This document shows, one piece after another, positions 42,669 to 51,892 of a stretch of DNA of 64,000 bases. The DNA is from Bacteroidales bacterium (GTDB taxonomy: Bacteria; Bacteroidota; Bacteroidia; Bacteroidales; P3), in assembly GCA_017480785.1 (NCBI GenBank), contig JAFURZ010000007.1, positions 1 through 64,000 on the forward strand. The letters run 5' to 3'. Both the position numbers and the translations under genes were made by a program. Numbering within the stretch: the first letter of the stretch is position 1; each line of letters opens with the position of its first letter. The notes below the pieces were generated by a model. It was not told the DNA's origin. It did no database searches and was given only the letters and a program-made list of their open reading frames with translations.

Positions 42669-45030
42669 ACTCCGACATATCATCCTCCTGCTGCTCGGCA
42701 CGCTGGTCTTCACCTCGTGCTACACCTACCGCTACGTACCCGAGGGCGAGCATGTGCTCTACAAGAACAAGATGGAGGTTACGATGGCCGACAGCAGCAA
42801 GGTGAGTCCCGAGGTGAAGGAGGCACTCAAAAATGCACGCAACTACTACATTCAGAAGCCCAACTCGAAATTCCTCGGCATCGACCAGCTGCGCATCGGC
42901 ATGAACATCTACGGCATTGCCAATCCCAAAGACAAGAGCTTCATAGGGAACTACTTCCGCCGTCTGGGGCAGGCCCCCCGCGTCTACGATGCCGACAAGG
43001 CCGCCGCCAGCGCCAGCCAGCTGCAACGGCTGCTGCAAGCCAAGGGCTGTTTTGGCAGCACCGTAACCTTCGACACCCTGAAGCTCACCCGACACAACAT
43101 CACCGTTGGCTACCACGTCACGGCCACCCCGCGCTACATCATCGACGAGGTGAACTACCGCACCGACAACGAAGGAGTGCGCAAGCTGCTTACCGACTGG
43201 CGCGACGCGTCGCCGCTCCATGCCGGCGACCCCTACGACCAGGACAACCTGGCCGCCGAGCGGACCCGGCTGGTGAGCAACCTGCGCGAGGCCGGCTACT
43301 ACCGCGCCACCAATGACCTCGTCACCTTTGAAGTCGACACCACCTACTCCTCCTCGCGCCTGAGCATCGACGTGCTGGTCGACGGACGCGGCCTGAGCGT
43401 GTACCACATCAACAACATCTATGTCTACCCCAACAGCATCGCCGGCCTGCGCGACGCCACCTCGGTCTACGACACCCTCATCTACAACTACCCCACCCCG
43501 CGCCGGAACGTCGACTTCCAGTTCGTCTACTCCACCCCCATGACGCTCAGTCCCAAGACCATCAGCCGCACCCTGATGCTCTTCCCCGGCATGACCTACC
43601 GGCCGCGCTACATCACCAACACCTACAACTCGCTCCTCACACTGCGCAACTTCAAATACATCAACATCGACTTCAGCGAGTCGCCCTCGTCCAGCGACAC
43701 CCTGCCGCTCGTCGACGCCCACGTGCGCCTCATCAGCACCACGCAGCAGAAGCTCAGCCTCTCGCTCGAGCTCACCAATGCCTCGCCCATCGGCAGCGGC
43801 GACAGCATAGGCTTTCTGGCCGGCGGCAACCTGGGCATCGAGACAGCCCTCGAATACCAGCACAAGAACCTCTTCGGCGGCGCCGAGCTGCTGAAGGTCA
43901 AAGGGTCGCTGCTCTTCGAGCTGCCCAAGCTGGTATTCAGTGGAGGCGGAGACGGCTTCTACGACCACTTCTCGGCCTTCGAGGCGGGACTCGACGCCTC
44001 GCTCGACATGCCCGTGCTGCTCCTCCCCTTCACCTCGCAGCTGGCCTGGCAGCGCATCAAGCCCCACACCCTCGTCAGCGCCGGCGGCAGCTACCAGTAC
44101 CGCTACTACTTCGAGCGCATCCTGGCCAACACCTCGTTCGGCTACACCTGGAGCCACTCGCTGCGGGCCTCCCACCAGTTTCTTCCCATCGAGCTCACCT
44201 TCGTCCGCATGCTCAACCTCGACGAGACCTTCGCGCAGCGGCTGAGCGGCATCAGCGACCTGCGGCTGAAATACAAATACAGCAGCCACTTCATCATGGA
44301 CGCCCGCTACGACTACACCTACACCAACCAGCAGTACGGCACGCGGCGCAACTTCAACGCGCTGCACTTCTCGGTCGAGAGCGCCGGCAACCTCCTGTCG
44401 CTGGTCGGCAACATGGCCTCGGCGCCCACCGACAGCAACGGCATCGTCGAGATTTTCGGCGTCCCCTTCTCGCAGTATGCGCGGCTGGGCGCCGAGTGGA
44501 CCCGCTACCGCTACATCGGCCGTCGCAGCACCTTGGTGACCCGACTCCTCATCGGTGCCGGCCTGCCCTACGGCAACTCCATGTCGATGCCCTACGAGAA
44601 GAGCTTCTTCGGCGGCGGCCCCACCACCATGCGGGCCTGGCAGCTGCGACGCCTCGGCCCCGGCAGCTATGCCGCCGACGGCGACATGATGGAGCGCGTG
44701 GGCGACCTGCAGCTGGTCCTCAACCTCGAAGGGCGCTTCCCGATAGTGAGCATCCTCGAGGGAGCCGTCTTTGCCGACATGGGCAACGTGTGGCTCCTCA
44801 ACGCCTCGAGCCAATACGACGGCGGCGAAATCAAGTGGAGCAGCCTCCCCCGCGAGGTGGCCGTGGGCATCGGTGCCGGCCTGCGCCTCAACGTGAGTAT
44901 AGCCACCCTGCGCGTCGACTTCGCCATACCGCTCTACGACCCGGGCTACGACGAAGGCCTCCGCTGGCGCCCGACGCACTGGACCTTCAGCCAGATAGTG
45001 ACCAATTTCGGCATCAACTACCCGTTCTGA
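42658..45030 (+). CDS. tamL: TamA-like outer-membrane lipoprotein (TamL, Omp85 family)
   Basis: 790 aa. It starts with TTG (MKARLRHIILLLLGTLVFTSC), giving a lipobox FTSC, so this is the lipidated TamL form common in Bacteroidota. POTRA-like repeats occupy residues about 40-400 and the C-terminal half is a 16-stranded barrel of the surface-antigen family, ending in Phe (FGINYPF). It acts with TamB-like proteins in outer-membrane protein or lipid transport. The start overlaps waaA. Confidence 0.9.
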   Translation: MKARLRHIILLLLGTLVFTSCYTYRYVPEGEHVLYKNKMEVTMADSSKVSPEVKEALKNARNYYIQKPNSKFLGIDQLRIGMNIYGIANPKDKSFIGNYFRRLGQAPRVYDADKAAASASQLQRLLQAKGCFGSTVTFDTLKLTRHNITVGYHVTATPRYIIDEVNYRTDNEGVRKLLTDWRDASPLHAGDPYDQDNLAAERTRLVSNLREAGYYRATNDLVTFEVDTTYSSSRLSIDVLVDGRGLSVYHINNIYVYPNSIAGLRDATSVYDTLIYNYPTPRRNVDFQFVYSTPMTLSPKTISRTLMLFPGMTYRPRYITNTYNSLLTLRNFKYINIDFSESPSSSDTLPLVDAHVRLISTTQQKLSLSLELTNASPIGSGDSIGFLAGGNLGIETALEYQHKNLFGGAELLKVKGSLLFELPKLVFSGGGDGFYDHFSAFEAGLDASLDMPVLLLPFTSQLAWQRIKPHTLVSAGGSYQYRYYFERILANTSFGYTWSHSLRASHQFLPIELTFVRMLNLDETFAQRLSGISDLRLKYKYSSHFIMDARYDYTYTNQQYGTRRNFNALHFSVESAGNLLSLVGNMASAPTDSNGIVEIFGVPFSQYARLGAEWTRYRYIGRRSTLVTRLLIGAGLPYGNSMSMPYEKSFFGGGPTTMRAWQLRRLGPGSYAADGDMMERVGDLQLVLNLEGRFPIVSILEGAVFADMGNVWLLNASSQYDGGEIKWSSLPREVAVGIGAGLRLNVSIATLRVDFAIPLYDPGYDEGLRWRPTHWTFSQIVTNFGINYPF

Positions 45031-45054
45031 TAATTGAAAAATGAAAATTGAAAA

Positions 45055-45957
45055 TTGAAAAAATCCAAAATACTCACCTATATCATCATCACGGCCTCGG
45101 TAGTCTTCTGGGGCATCAGCTTCATCCTGACCAAGGAGCTGTTCCTCACCGAGGAGCACATGTCGGTCACCATGCTCATCACGCTGCGTCTGGCCATAGC
45201 CACCGCCGTGATGTTCCCCACCTTGCTGCTCACGCGGCGGCTGCAGCGCATCCGCCGCGAGGACATCAAGTGGTTCCTCCTGCTGGCCTTCTGCGAGCCG
45301 TTCATCTACCACCTGTGCGAGACCAGCGGCGTACAGCTCGTCAGCGGCAGCCTTGCCTCGGTGGTCATCGCCACCATCCCCCTCTTCGTCCCCTTCGGCA
45401 TGTGGGTCGCCTACCGCCAACGCATCAAGCTGCCCGTGATTGTCGGCGTGGTGCTGTCGCTTGCCGGCGTGGGCATCATGCTACTGGGCGGCGAAGGGCT
45501 CAGCGGCAACCTCAAGGGGATGCTTTTCCTCGGCGGCGCGGTGGCCATAGCGGTGGTCTACACCCTGTTGCTCGTCAAGGTGGTGGCCCGCTACCACCCC
45601 ATCGTCGTCACCACCTGGCAGAACCTCATCGGCCTGGTCTACTTCCTGCCGCTGATGCTTGCCTTCGACAGTTCGCAGCTGTCCCTGCTCTCCTGGAGCC
45701 CCAAGATGCTGCTGCTCATCCTGGTGCTGGGCATCTGCTGCAGCACCCTGGCCTATGCCGGCTACAACTACGGCGTGCGAACCCTTGGAGCCGCCGAAGC
45801 CTGCATCTTCAACAACGCCATCCCCGTCTTCTCGCTCGTCGCCGCCGTGCTGCTGGGGCAGGAAAGCTTCAACTGGCTCAAGGTGGTGGGTGTCGTGGTG
45901 GTCGTCTCGGGCGTGGTCATCTCACAACTGCCCGACAAGAAGGGGAAAACGCCGTGA
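45055..45957 (+). CDS. EamA/DMT family transporter
   Basis: 300 aa with 10 membrane segments in two EamA repeats; contains SVVFWGISFILTKELF at the N-terminus and LGICCSTLAYAGYNYGVR. Exports metabolites or amino acids; substrate unknown. There is no in-frame ATG; translation must begin at TTG 45055 inside a tract of ATTGAAAA repeats (45031-45064). An out-of-frame ATG at 45041 ends after five codons. The repeat tract may have displaced the original start. Confidence 0.85.
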   Translation: MKKSKILTYIIITASVVFWGISFILTKELFLTEEHMSVTMLITLRLAIATAVMFPTLLLTRRLQRIRREDIKWFLLLAFCEPFIYHLCETSGVQLVSGSLASVVIATIPLFVPFGMWVAYRQRIKLPVIVGVVLSLAGVGIMLLGGEGLSGNLKGMLFLGGAVAIAVVYTLLLVKVVARYHPIVVTTWQNLIGLVYFLPLMLAFDSSQLSLLSWSPKMLLLILVLGICCSTLAYAGYNYGVRTLGAAEACIFNNAIPVFSLVAAVLLGQESFNWLKVVGVVVVVSGVVISQLPDKKGKTP

Positions 45958-46001
45958 ACGCCCCACGCTAACACGCTCTTTTCCATCACTGTTTCCCTAC
46001 A

Positions 46002-46038
46002 GTTCTTTTACTGTTCTTTTACTTTTATAAAAGAACAG
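46002..46038. terminator. bidirectional hairpin of family 2 between convergent genes
   Basis: CTGTTCTTTTA (46011-46021) pairs with TAAAAGAACAG (46028-46038), preceded by GTTCTTTTACT, giving an 11-bp period. It lies between the EamA stop and the phosphoesterase stop, and TTTTA tracts on both sides could support termination in either direction. Confidence 0.6.
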
Positions 46039-46066
46039 CTATTAAAACATTGAAAAACAGAGGTAA

Positions 46067-46561
46067 TCAAGCAGGGTTCTTCGGGAAGTCCATCACCTCG
46101 AGGTCGCAAGGGTTGGGGTTGAGCGAGAAGCGCACCAGCGTAGCCACCTTGTGGAAGCCCTGGCGGCCGGCGGCGCCGGGGTTGATGTGCAGGAAGCCGT
46201 ATTCCTTGTCGTACATCACCCTGAGGATATGGCTGTGTCCGCAGACGAAGAGGTCGGGCTTGGCCAGTTCCAGCGTCCGGCGCAGCTCGTACGGGTAGTG
46301 GCCCGGCCAGCCTCCGATGTGGGTCATCAGCACCCGCTGTCCCTCGACCTCGAAGAAGGCCTGTTCCTCCAGCTCGTAGTGCAGGCTGAAGCTGTCGCAG
46401 TTGCCCCACACCGCACGCACGGGCTTGAAGGCCCTCAGCTCGTCGAGCACGCCGGGACCCAGGTCGCCGGCATGCCACAGCTCGTCGCAGTCCTTGAAAA
46501 AAGAGAACACCTGCGGCGCCACTATGCCGTGGGTATCGCTCAGTACACCAATCCGCTTCAT
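46067..46561 (-). CDS. YfcE-type metallophosphoesterase
   Basis: 164 aa, calcineurin-like phosphoesterase. Metal-site motifs: GVLSDTHG (DxH), WHAGDLG (GD), VWGNCDS (GNxD), MTHIGGW and VCGHSHIL (GHxH). The typical E. coli YfcE length is about 180. Acts on small phosphodiesters; physiological substrate unknown. It overlaps the upstream ATPase gene by 4 nt. Confidence 0.92.
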   Translation of the reverse strand: MKRIGVLSDTHGIVAPQVFSFFKDCDELWHAGDLGPGVLDELRAFKPVRAVWGNCDSFSLHYELEEQAFFEVEGQRVLMTHIGGWPGHYPYELRRTLELAKPDLFVCGHSHILRVMYDKEYGFLHINPGAAGRQGFHKVATLVRFSLNPNPCDLEVMDFPKNPA

Positions 46562-47106
46562 TCGTTGGCGTGGATTTCCTTGAGGTTCTCGCTTATCATC
46601 TCCTTGAGGTAGTTGATGATGTTGATATCGTTCATCGACATGCCGCCAAGGGCCTCCTTGAGCTCGTCGGTGTCGAGGACAAACTCGTCCTCGTCGGTGC
46701 GGTAGGTGATAACGAAATGGATGTCCTCGTGCGCCGAGAGGAGCATGACGAGGGTGCCGGGCAGGTCGCCCATCGGGGGGCGGTCCCAGTTGTTGTGCTC
46801 AAACCAGAACTCGAGGCGTGTACCGACGCCGACCTGGGAGGTGAGCTTCATGCCGCCGCCGCACTTCTCGGTGTTCATCTTGATGAGCGGCAGTCCGAGG
46901 CCCACCTTGCGGGTGGTGCGGCTGGTGGTGTAGGGGTCGGTGACGCGGGCCAGAAACTCGGGGCTCATGCCGCGGCCGTTATCCTCGATAGTGAAGTGGA
47001 AGTCGTTATTCTTCAGGCTGTCCACAATGGTCAGCTTGACATCCTTGGAGTCGGCGGCCGTGGAGTTCTCCATCAGGTCGTAGACGTGCATTGCCAGTTC
47101 TTTCAT
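46558..47106 (-). CDS. stand-alone GHKL ATPase
   Basis: 182 aa. ATP-binding motifs of the histidine kinase/GHKL fold: MENSTAADSKDV (N box), FTIEDNGRGMSP (G1) and TTRKVGLGLPLIKMN (G2). There is no sensor, dimerisation His or receiver. Proteins of this form are seen as anti-sigma-like or regulatory ATPases, and some are encoded with [FeFe]-hydrogenase genes, none of which are here. It is coupled to the phosphoesterase. The promoter is at 47128-47137. Confidence 0.87.
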   Translation of the reverse strand: MKELAMHVYDLMENSTAADSKDVKLTIVDSLKNNDFHFTIEDNGRGMSPEFLARVTDPYTTSRTTRKVGLGLPLIKMNTEKCGGGMKLTSQVGVGTRLEFWFEHNNWDRPPMGDLPGTLVMLLSAHEDIHFVITYRTDEDEFVLDTDELKEALGGMSMNDINIINYLKEMISENLKEIHANE

Positions 47107-47127
47107 GTTTCAAAGCATATTTGCGAG

Positions 47128-47137
47128 TGCAAAATTA
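47128..47137 (-). promoter_or_regulatory. promoter of GHKL/phosphoesterase pair
   Basis: Minus strand TAATTTTGCA about 22 nt upstream of the start. Confidence 0.6.
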
Positions 47138-47216
47138 CACATATTTTTTCATACAGAGAATAATATTTTTCAACGGCAAGCGTTAATGGACGTATATATA
47201 TAGATTGAACAAGACC

Positions 47217-48140
47217 ATGAAGAGCCGATACTACATAGCCCTGCTCGTGCTTCTGCTGCCGCTGGCGGTGGCGTGCGAGCGTCCCAGCGACTTCACCCCG
47301 CCGTCGTTCCTGCACGTGGAGGCCATCAAGGTGGTGCCGCCCGAGCAGAACGCCATCACGGCCGAGGACGGCTTCTACACCTCGGACATAGTGGCGGCGG
47401 TGGTCTACGTGCGCCGCAAGAGCAGTCAGCAACTCGACACGATAGGGCACTTCCGCCTGCCGCTGACGGTGCCCATCCTCTACAGCGGCGACGTGGACTA
47501 CATCGACATCTACCCCGCCGTGAAGCAGAGCGGCTCGGCCACCATCCTGCCGGCCTACCCGTTCTACAACCGCATCAGGCTGAGCGACACCTCGGTCACC
47601 AGCGGCGACACACTGTGGTTCGACACGCTGTCGACCACCTACAACATCACGCGCAACGACGTGCTGATGTACGAGCTCTTCGAGCCCACCGAGGGGAGCC
47701 TGCTGTTCGACTCGGTGATGCAGTGGCGCCCCCACGCCCCCGCCGAGGCCCGCTCGGGGCTTGGCTACGGCTTCGTGCCCGTCAACGACAGCACCTACAC
47801 CGTCACCTTCGGCATCGACCGCGACCTCAGCGTCGTCAACCCCCAGACCCACCGGGTGGACCCCACGCGCAATGTGTATCTGGAGCTTGACGCCCGCAGC
47901 GACGTGGACTTCGAGGTGTTCATGGAAGGCTCCTACATCAACGGCGGAGCGTCCAGCCGCGTGGAGGTGATGACCGTCTACAAGAGCGACGACTGGGTGC
48001 ACCTCTACATCAACCTGTGGCGCACGTGGAAGGAGCTGAACTTCTGCTCCACGTTCCGGCTGTCGTTCACCGCCCTCAACGAAGAGCTGGTGAACGGCGA
48101 GGTGCGCCTCGACAACGTCAGGCTGCTGACCAACAACTAA
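47217..48140 (+). CDS. DUF4249-unrelated lipoprotein of unknown family
   Basis: 307 aa with lipobox LAVAC after MKSRYYIALLVLLLPLAV. The mature part is beta-rich with many Thr and Asp (RLSDTSVTSGDTLWFDT) and no metal or catalytic motif. It ends with a segment resembling a lectin-like strand (FRLSFTALNEELVNGEVRLD). It precedes the sugar transferase by 17 nt; it may be a surface glycan-related lipoprotein, but nothing proves that. An upstream TTG at 47205 is less likely than the ATG. Confidence 0.65.
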   Translation: MKSRYYIALLVLLLPLAVACERPSDFTPPSFLHVEAIKVVPPEQNAITAEDGFYTSDIVAAVVYVRRKSSQQLDTIGHFRLPLTVPILYSGDVDYIDIYPAVKQSGSATILPAYPFYNRIRLSDTSVTSGDTLWFDTLSTTYNITRNDVLMYELFEPTEGSLLFDSVMQWRPHAPAEARSGLGYGFVPVNDSTYTVTFGIDRDLSVVNPQTHRVDPTRNVYLELDARSDVDFEVFMEGSYINGGASSRVEVMTVYKSDDWVHLYINLWRTWKELNFCSTFRLSFTALNEELVNGEVRLDNVRLLTNN

Positions 48141-48157
48141 CCGACACTCGCCCATTC

Positions 48158-49573
48158 ATGAAGAAGCAACAAACCGCCAAATACATTGTCTGCGACACCC
48201 TGTCGGCCATGCTGGCCTGGACAGCGCTGTTCCTGTTTCGCAAGCTGGCCCTTGAAGAAAGCGGCTTCGAGAGCCTCGGACAGGTGTTCAACGACCTCAA
48301 CTACTGGCTCGGCATCGTGATTGTGCCGGCCGGATGGCTGGCCCTCTACACCATCCAAGGCACCTACCGCAATGTGCTGCGCCGTGCGCGACTGAAAGAG
48401 TTGCTGGAGACCCTTCTGGCCACTCTCATCGGCTCTGTGGTCATCTTTTTCGTGCTGCTCATCGACGATGAGATGCCCACCTACCGCGACTACTACGCCG
48501 CCTTCCTCTTCCTGCTGGCGGTGCACTTCACGCTGACCTACCTGCCGCGGCTCATCATCACCTCGAGCACCGTGCGCCGCGTGCACGACCGGCGGCTGGG
48601 GTTCCCCACCCTGATGATTGGCTCCGGCCACAAGGCAATGCAGACCTACCTCGACCTGGAGAACCAAGAGACCTACTCGGGCAATCTCTTCGTAGGCTAT
48701 GTCACGCTGAAAGCCGGCGACCACTCGCCGTTGGAGAACATCATGCCCTGCCTGGGCACCATCGACGACCTGGGGCGGCTGGTGGAGGGGGGCGACATTG
48801 AGGAGGTCATCGTCGCCCTCGAGGACGACGAGCGCGGCCGCATCAACGAGATACTCCTCGCCCTGGATGCCGCCGACGACACCATCATCAAGTTCACCCC
48901 CGACGCACGCGACCTCATCGTGGGCTCCATCAAGCAGGAGAGCATCTTCCACTCGCCACTGATTATCATCAATAACCGATTGATGAGTGAATGGCAGTAC
49001 TCGCTGAAGCGCATCTTCGACGTGCTGATATCGCTGGTGGCCATGGTGGTGCTCTCGCCGGTCTATCTGGTGACGGCCATCATCGTCAAGTGCACCTCGC
49101 CGGGACCGGTCTTCTACGCCCAGGAGCGCATCGGCTACCGTGGAAAACCTTTTAAGATGCACAAGTTCCGCTCGATGTATGTCGATGCCGAGAAGAGCGG
49201 CCCCGCCCTGAGCAAGGACGACGACCCCCGCATTACCCCCTTCGGCCGCTTCATGCGCAAGGTGAGGCTGGACGAGATACCCCAGTTCTACAACGTGCTC
49301 AAGGGCACGATGAGCATCGTCGGCCCCCGGCCGGAGCGGCAGTACTACATAGACCAGATAGTGAAACGGGCCCCGGAATACCTGCTGCTGCAACGCATCA
49401 AGCCCGGCATCACCTCGTGGGGCCAGGTGAAGTACGGCTACGCCTCGACTGTCGACGAGATGGTGGAGCGCCTGCGCTACGACCTACTCTACCTCGACAA
49501 CATGTCGCTCTCCACCGACCTCAAGATACTCCTCTACACCGTCATCATCATTCTGCAAGGACGCGGAAAATAA
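48158..49573 (+). CDS. undecaprenyl-phosphate sugar-phosphate transferase (WbaP/WcaJ-like)
   Basis: 471 aa. Four N-terminal membrane segments, a CoA-binding-like Rossmann domain (LMIGSGHKAM), a fifth hydrophobic hairpin and the bacterial sugar transferase domain: YSLKRIFDVLISLVAM, KCTSPGPVFYAQERIG, FKMHKFRSMYVDAE, KVRLDEIPQFYNVLKG and MSIVGPRPE. It starts exopolysaccharide or O-antigen chains on the lipid carrier. I chose the ATG at 48158; the frame upstream overlaps the preceding gene. Confidence 0.92.
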   Translation: MKKQQTAKYIVCDTLSAMLAWTALFLFRKLALEESGFESLGQVFNDLNYWLGIVIVPAGWLALYTIQGTYRNVLRRARLKELLETLLATLIGSVVIFFVLLIDDEMPTYRDYYAAFLFLLAVHFTLTYLPRLIITSSTVRRVHDRRLGFPTLMIGSGHKAMQTYLDLENQETYSGNLFVGYVTLKAGDHSPLENIMPCLGTIDDLGRLVEGGDIEEVIVALEDDERGRINEILLALDAADDTIIKFTPDARDLIVGSIKQESIFHSPLIIINNRLMSEWQYSLKRIFDVLISLVAMVVLSPVYLVTAIIVKCTSPGPVFYAQERIGYRGKPFKMHKFRSMYVDAEKSGPALSKDDDPRITPFGRFMRKVRLDEIPQFYNVLKGTMSIVGPRPERQYYIDQIVKRAPEYLLLQRIKPGITSWGQVKYGYASTVDEMVERLRYDLLYLDNMSLSTDLKILLYTVIIILQGRGK

Positions 49574-49594
49574 ACGAACAAAAAAGACAGAACC

Positions 49595-50308
49595 ATGAAG
49601 ATACATTCACTTGTCATTGCACTGGCTTCGACCGCCCTACTGGCAGCCTGCAGCCAATCCTCCAAAACACCGCAGCTCGACTCGCACAACGACACCCTCT
49701 CCTGGGCCATGGGCGAGAACATCGGCCTCTCGCTGATGAATATGGGCAGTTCGCTGCCCCTCGACAACCAGCTGGTGCAGCAGGCCATCAGCCACACCCT
49801 CAAGGGCGGGGCGCAACCCATCGACGAAAACACGTTGAACGAAGCCCTGCGCGAAATCACCTATATCCAGCAGACCGAGTACCTGCGCCAGCAGAACCAG
49901 ACCGAGGCGCAGGTCAACGCGCAGCAGGAGCAGTACTTTGCCCAGTTGGTCAAGGAGCATCCCGACGTGAAGAAGCACGAGAGCGGATTCTACTATGAAG
50001 TGCTGAAGGCCGGCAAGGGGCGCAAAGCCAAGTTCGGCGACCGCGTCAGTTTCGACTACCGCAGCTTCATCATGTTCAGCGGCGAGCCCTACGACCAGAC
50101 CTACGGCAAGCGCGACCCCATCATCCACGTGGTGGGACGCCCCATGTTCCAAGGCCTGCTCGACGGTATGCAGATGATGAACGCCGGCAGCATCTACCGC
50201 TTCTACTTCCCCTACCAACTCGCCTTCGGCGCGCAGGGGTCCGACCCCATCCCCGGCTACACCCCCTTCATCTACGAGGTCGAGATGAACCAGATATTCG
50301 ACGATTAA
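49595..50308 (+). CDS. FKBP-type peptidyl-prolyl isomerase lipoprotein
   Basis: 237 aa with lipobox LLAAC. An FkpA-like N-terminal helical dimerisation part (residues 25-120, LSWAMGENIGLSLMNMG) is followed by an FKBP domain with GKGRKAKFGDRVSFDYRSF, GLLDGMQMMNAGSIYRFYFP and LAFGAQGSDPIPG. It would fold exported proteins in the periplasm. The Asp and Trp of the FK506 pocket are partly replaced, as in many Bacteroidota members. Confidence 0.9.
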   Translation: MKIHSLVIALASTALLAACSQSSKTPQLDSHNDTLSWAMGENIGLSLMNMGSSLPLDNQLVQQAISHTLKGGAQPIDENTLNEALREITYIQQTEYLRQQNQTEAQVNAQQEQYFAQLVKEHPDVKKHESGFYYEVLKAGKGRKAKFGDRVSFDYRSFIMFSGEPYDQTYGKRDPIIHVVGRPMFQGLLDGMQMMNAGSIYRFYFPYQLAFGAQGSDPIPGYTPFIYEVEMNQIFDD

Positions 50309-50329
50309 CCATTCAAACACCTTTCATCC

Positions 50330-51778
50330 ATGATAACGTTCATCATTGCAATCGTACTGCTCGTTCTGGGCTACCTGCTGTATTCCAAGGTAGTGGAGCG
50401 CATCATCGGCGTCGACCCGAAGCGCACCACCCCCGCCAAGGCCCATCCCGACGGGGTGGACTACGTACCCATGAAGCCCTGGCGCGTGTTCCTCATCCAG
50501 TTCCTCAACATCGCGGGCGTAGGTCCCATCTGCGGTGCCATCATGGGTGCCCAGTTCGGCACAGCCTCGTTCCTGTGGATTGTCTTCGGCAGCATCTTTG
50601 CAGGCGCGGTGCACGACTTCATCTCGGGCTTCATCAGCATCCGTCAGGACGGTGCCTCGCTGCCCGAGATACACGGCCGCTACCTGGGCAACGGCATGAA
50701 GCAGTTCATGCGCGGATTCACCGTGCTGCTGATGATACTTGTCGGAGCCGTCTTTGTGAACACCCCCGCTGTGCTGCTCAACCAGAATTTCACCCCCGGA
50801 TGGAACATCTACATCTGGGTGGGCATCATCTTCGCCTACTACCTGCTAGCCACCCTGCTGCCCATCGACAAAGTCATCGGCAAGATATACCCCGTCTTCG
50901 GCATCCTGTTGCTGGCCATGGCCGTGGCCATCGTGGTGGCCTTCGTGGTCTACAAGGTACCGGTGCCCGAGGTGTGGCAAGGCATGGAGAACCGCCATCC
51001 CAACGCCAAATCGAACCCCATCTTCCCCATGATGTTCATCTCGATAGCCTGCGGTGCCATCAGCGGATTCCACGCCACACAGAGCCCCCTCATGGCGCGC
51101 TGCATGGTCAATGAGCGCCAGGCCCGACCCATCTTCTACGGCGCCATGATTACCGAGGGCGTCGTAGCCCTCATCTGGGCCGCCGCCGCTGCCTATTTCT
51201 TCCACGACAAGCCCGAACTCTGCCTCGGCAAGAGCGGCAACGACATGGTGGGCGTGATAGCCAACGAATGGTTCCCGAAAGCCATCGCCGTCATCTGCAT
51301 CCTGGGTGTCATCAGTGCCGCCGTCACCAGCGGTGACACCGCCCTGCGGTCGGCCCGACTCATCGTGGCCGACTTCATGCACGTGGACCAGAAGCCCGTC
51401 CCCAAGCGTCTGCTGGTGGCCCTGCCGGTATTCGTGCTGGCTGCCGCACTGCTCATCTTCTCGCTGGCCGACAGCGAAGGGTTCCAAGTCATCTGGCGCT
51501 ACTTCTCGTGGGCCAACCAGTTCCTGGCCATGGTCACGCTGTGGGCCATCACGGTGTTCCTCAGCCGGCAACAGCCCGGCAAGGGCTGGTACTGGATTAC
51601 CCTCATCCCCGCCCTCTTCATGTCGATGGTCACCATCTCGTTCCTCCTCGTGGCCGAGAAGGAAGGCCTCGGCAGCATCCTGCCCCGCACCGCAGGCTAC
51701 TGCATCGCCGCCGCCATCACCCTCGCCCTCGGCGTGCTCTTCTTCCTGCGACGCAAACCCAGGGAGCAGCACGACTAA
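50330..51778 (+). CDS. CstA family carbon-starvation transporter
   Basis: 482 aa with about 13 membrane segments. CstA signatures: PMKPWRVFLIQFLNIAGVGP, GAIMGAQFG, VHDFISGFISIRQ and GFHATQSPLMARC. It is shorter than E. coli CstA (about 700) but normal for Bacteroidota. It imports pyruvate or peptides in known cases. It is 21 nt after the FKBP gene. Confidence 0.9.
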   Translation: MITFIIAIVLLVLGYLLYSKVVERIIGVDPKRTTPAKAHPDGVDYVPMKPWRVFLIQFLNIAGVGPICGAIMGAQFGTASFLWIVFGSIFAGAVHDFISGFISIRQDGASLPEIHGRYLGNGMKQFMRGFTVLLMILVGAVFVNTPAVLLNQNFTPGWNIYIWVGIIFAYYLLATLLPIDKVIGKIYPVFGILLLAMAVAIVVAFVVYKVPVPEVWQGMENRHPNAKSNPIFPMMFISIACGAISGFHATQSPLMARCMVNERQARPIFYGAMITEGVVALIWAAAAAYFFHDKPELCLGKSGNDMVGVIANEWFPKAIAVICILGVISAAVTSGDTALRSARLIVADFMHVDQKPVPKRLLVALPVFVLAAALLIFSLADSEGFQVIWRYFSWANQFLAMVTLWAITVFLSRQQPGKGWYWITLIPALFMSMVTISFLLVAEKEGLGSILPRTAGYCIAAAITLALGVLFFLRRKPREQHD

Positions 51779-51862
51779 GACCCTACCGCATCGACTGACG
51801 AAAAAACGGAGCCGATGCACAATAAAATTGCAAATAAATAGTTGTATATGCAGAAAAAGTTG

Positions 51863-51872
51863 TATCTTTGCA
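51863..51872 (+). promoter_or_regulatory. promoter of YD-like repeat gene
   Basis: TATCTTTGCA, about 20 nt before the ATG, with an upstream TTG at the -33 distance. Confidence 0.72.
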
Positions 51873-51892
51873 TTTTGAAAAAGTAGCTAAAA

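Noticed and set aside
42649..45420. A 923-aa open frame on the minus strand opposite tamL
   Set aside because: It is antisense to clear TamL and EamA coding sequence, rich in His/Gly/Val as expected from an inverted GC-rich gene, and matches no protein layout.
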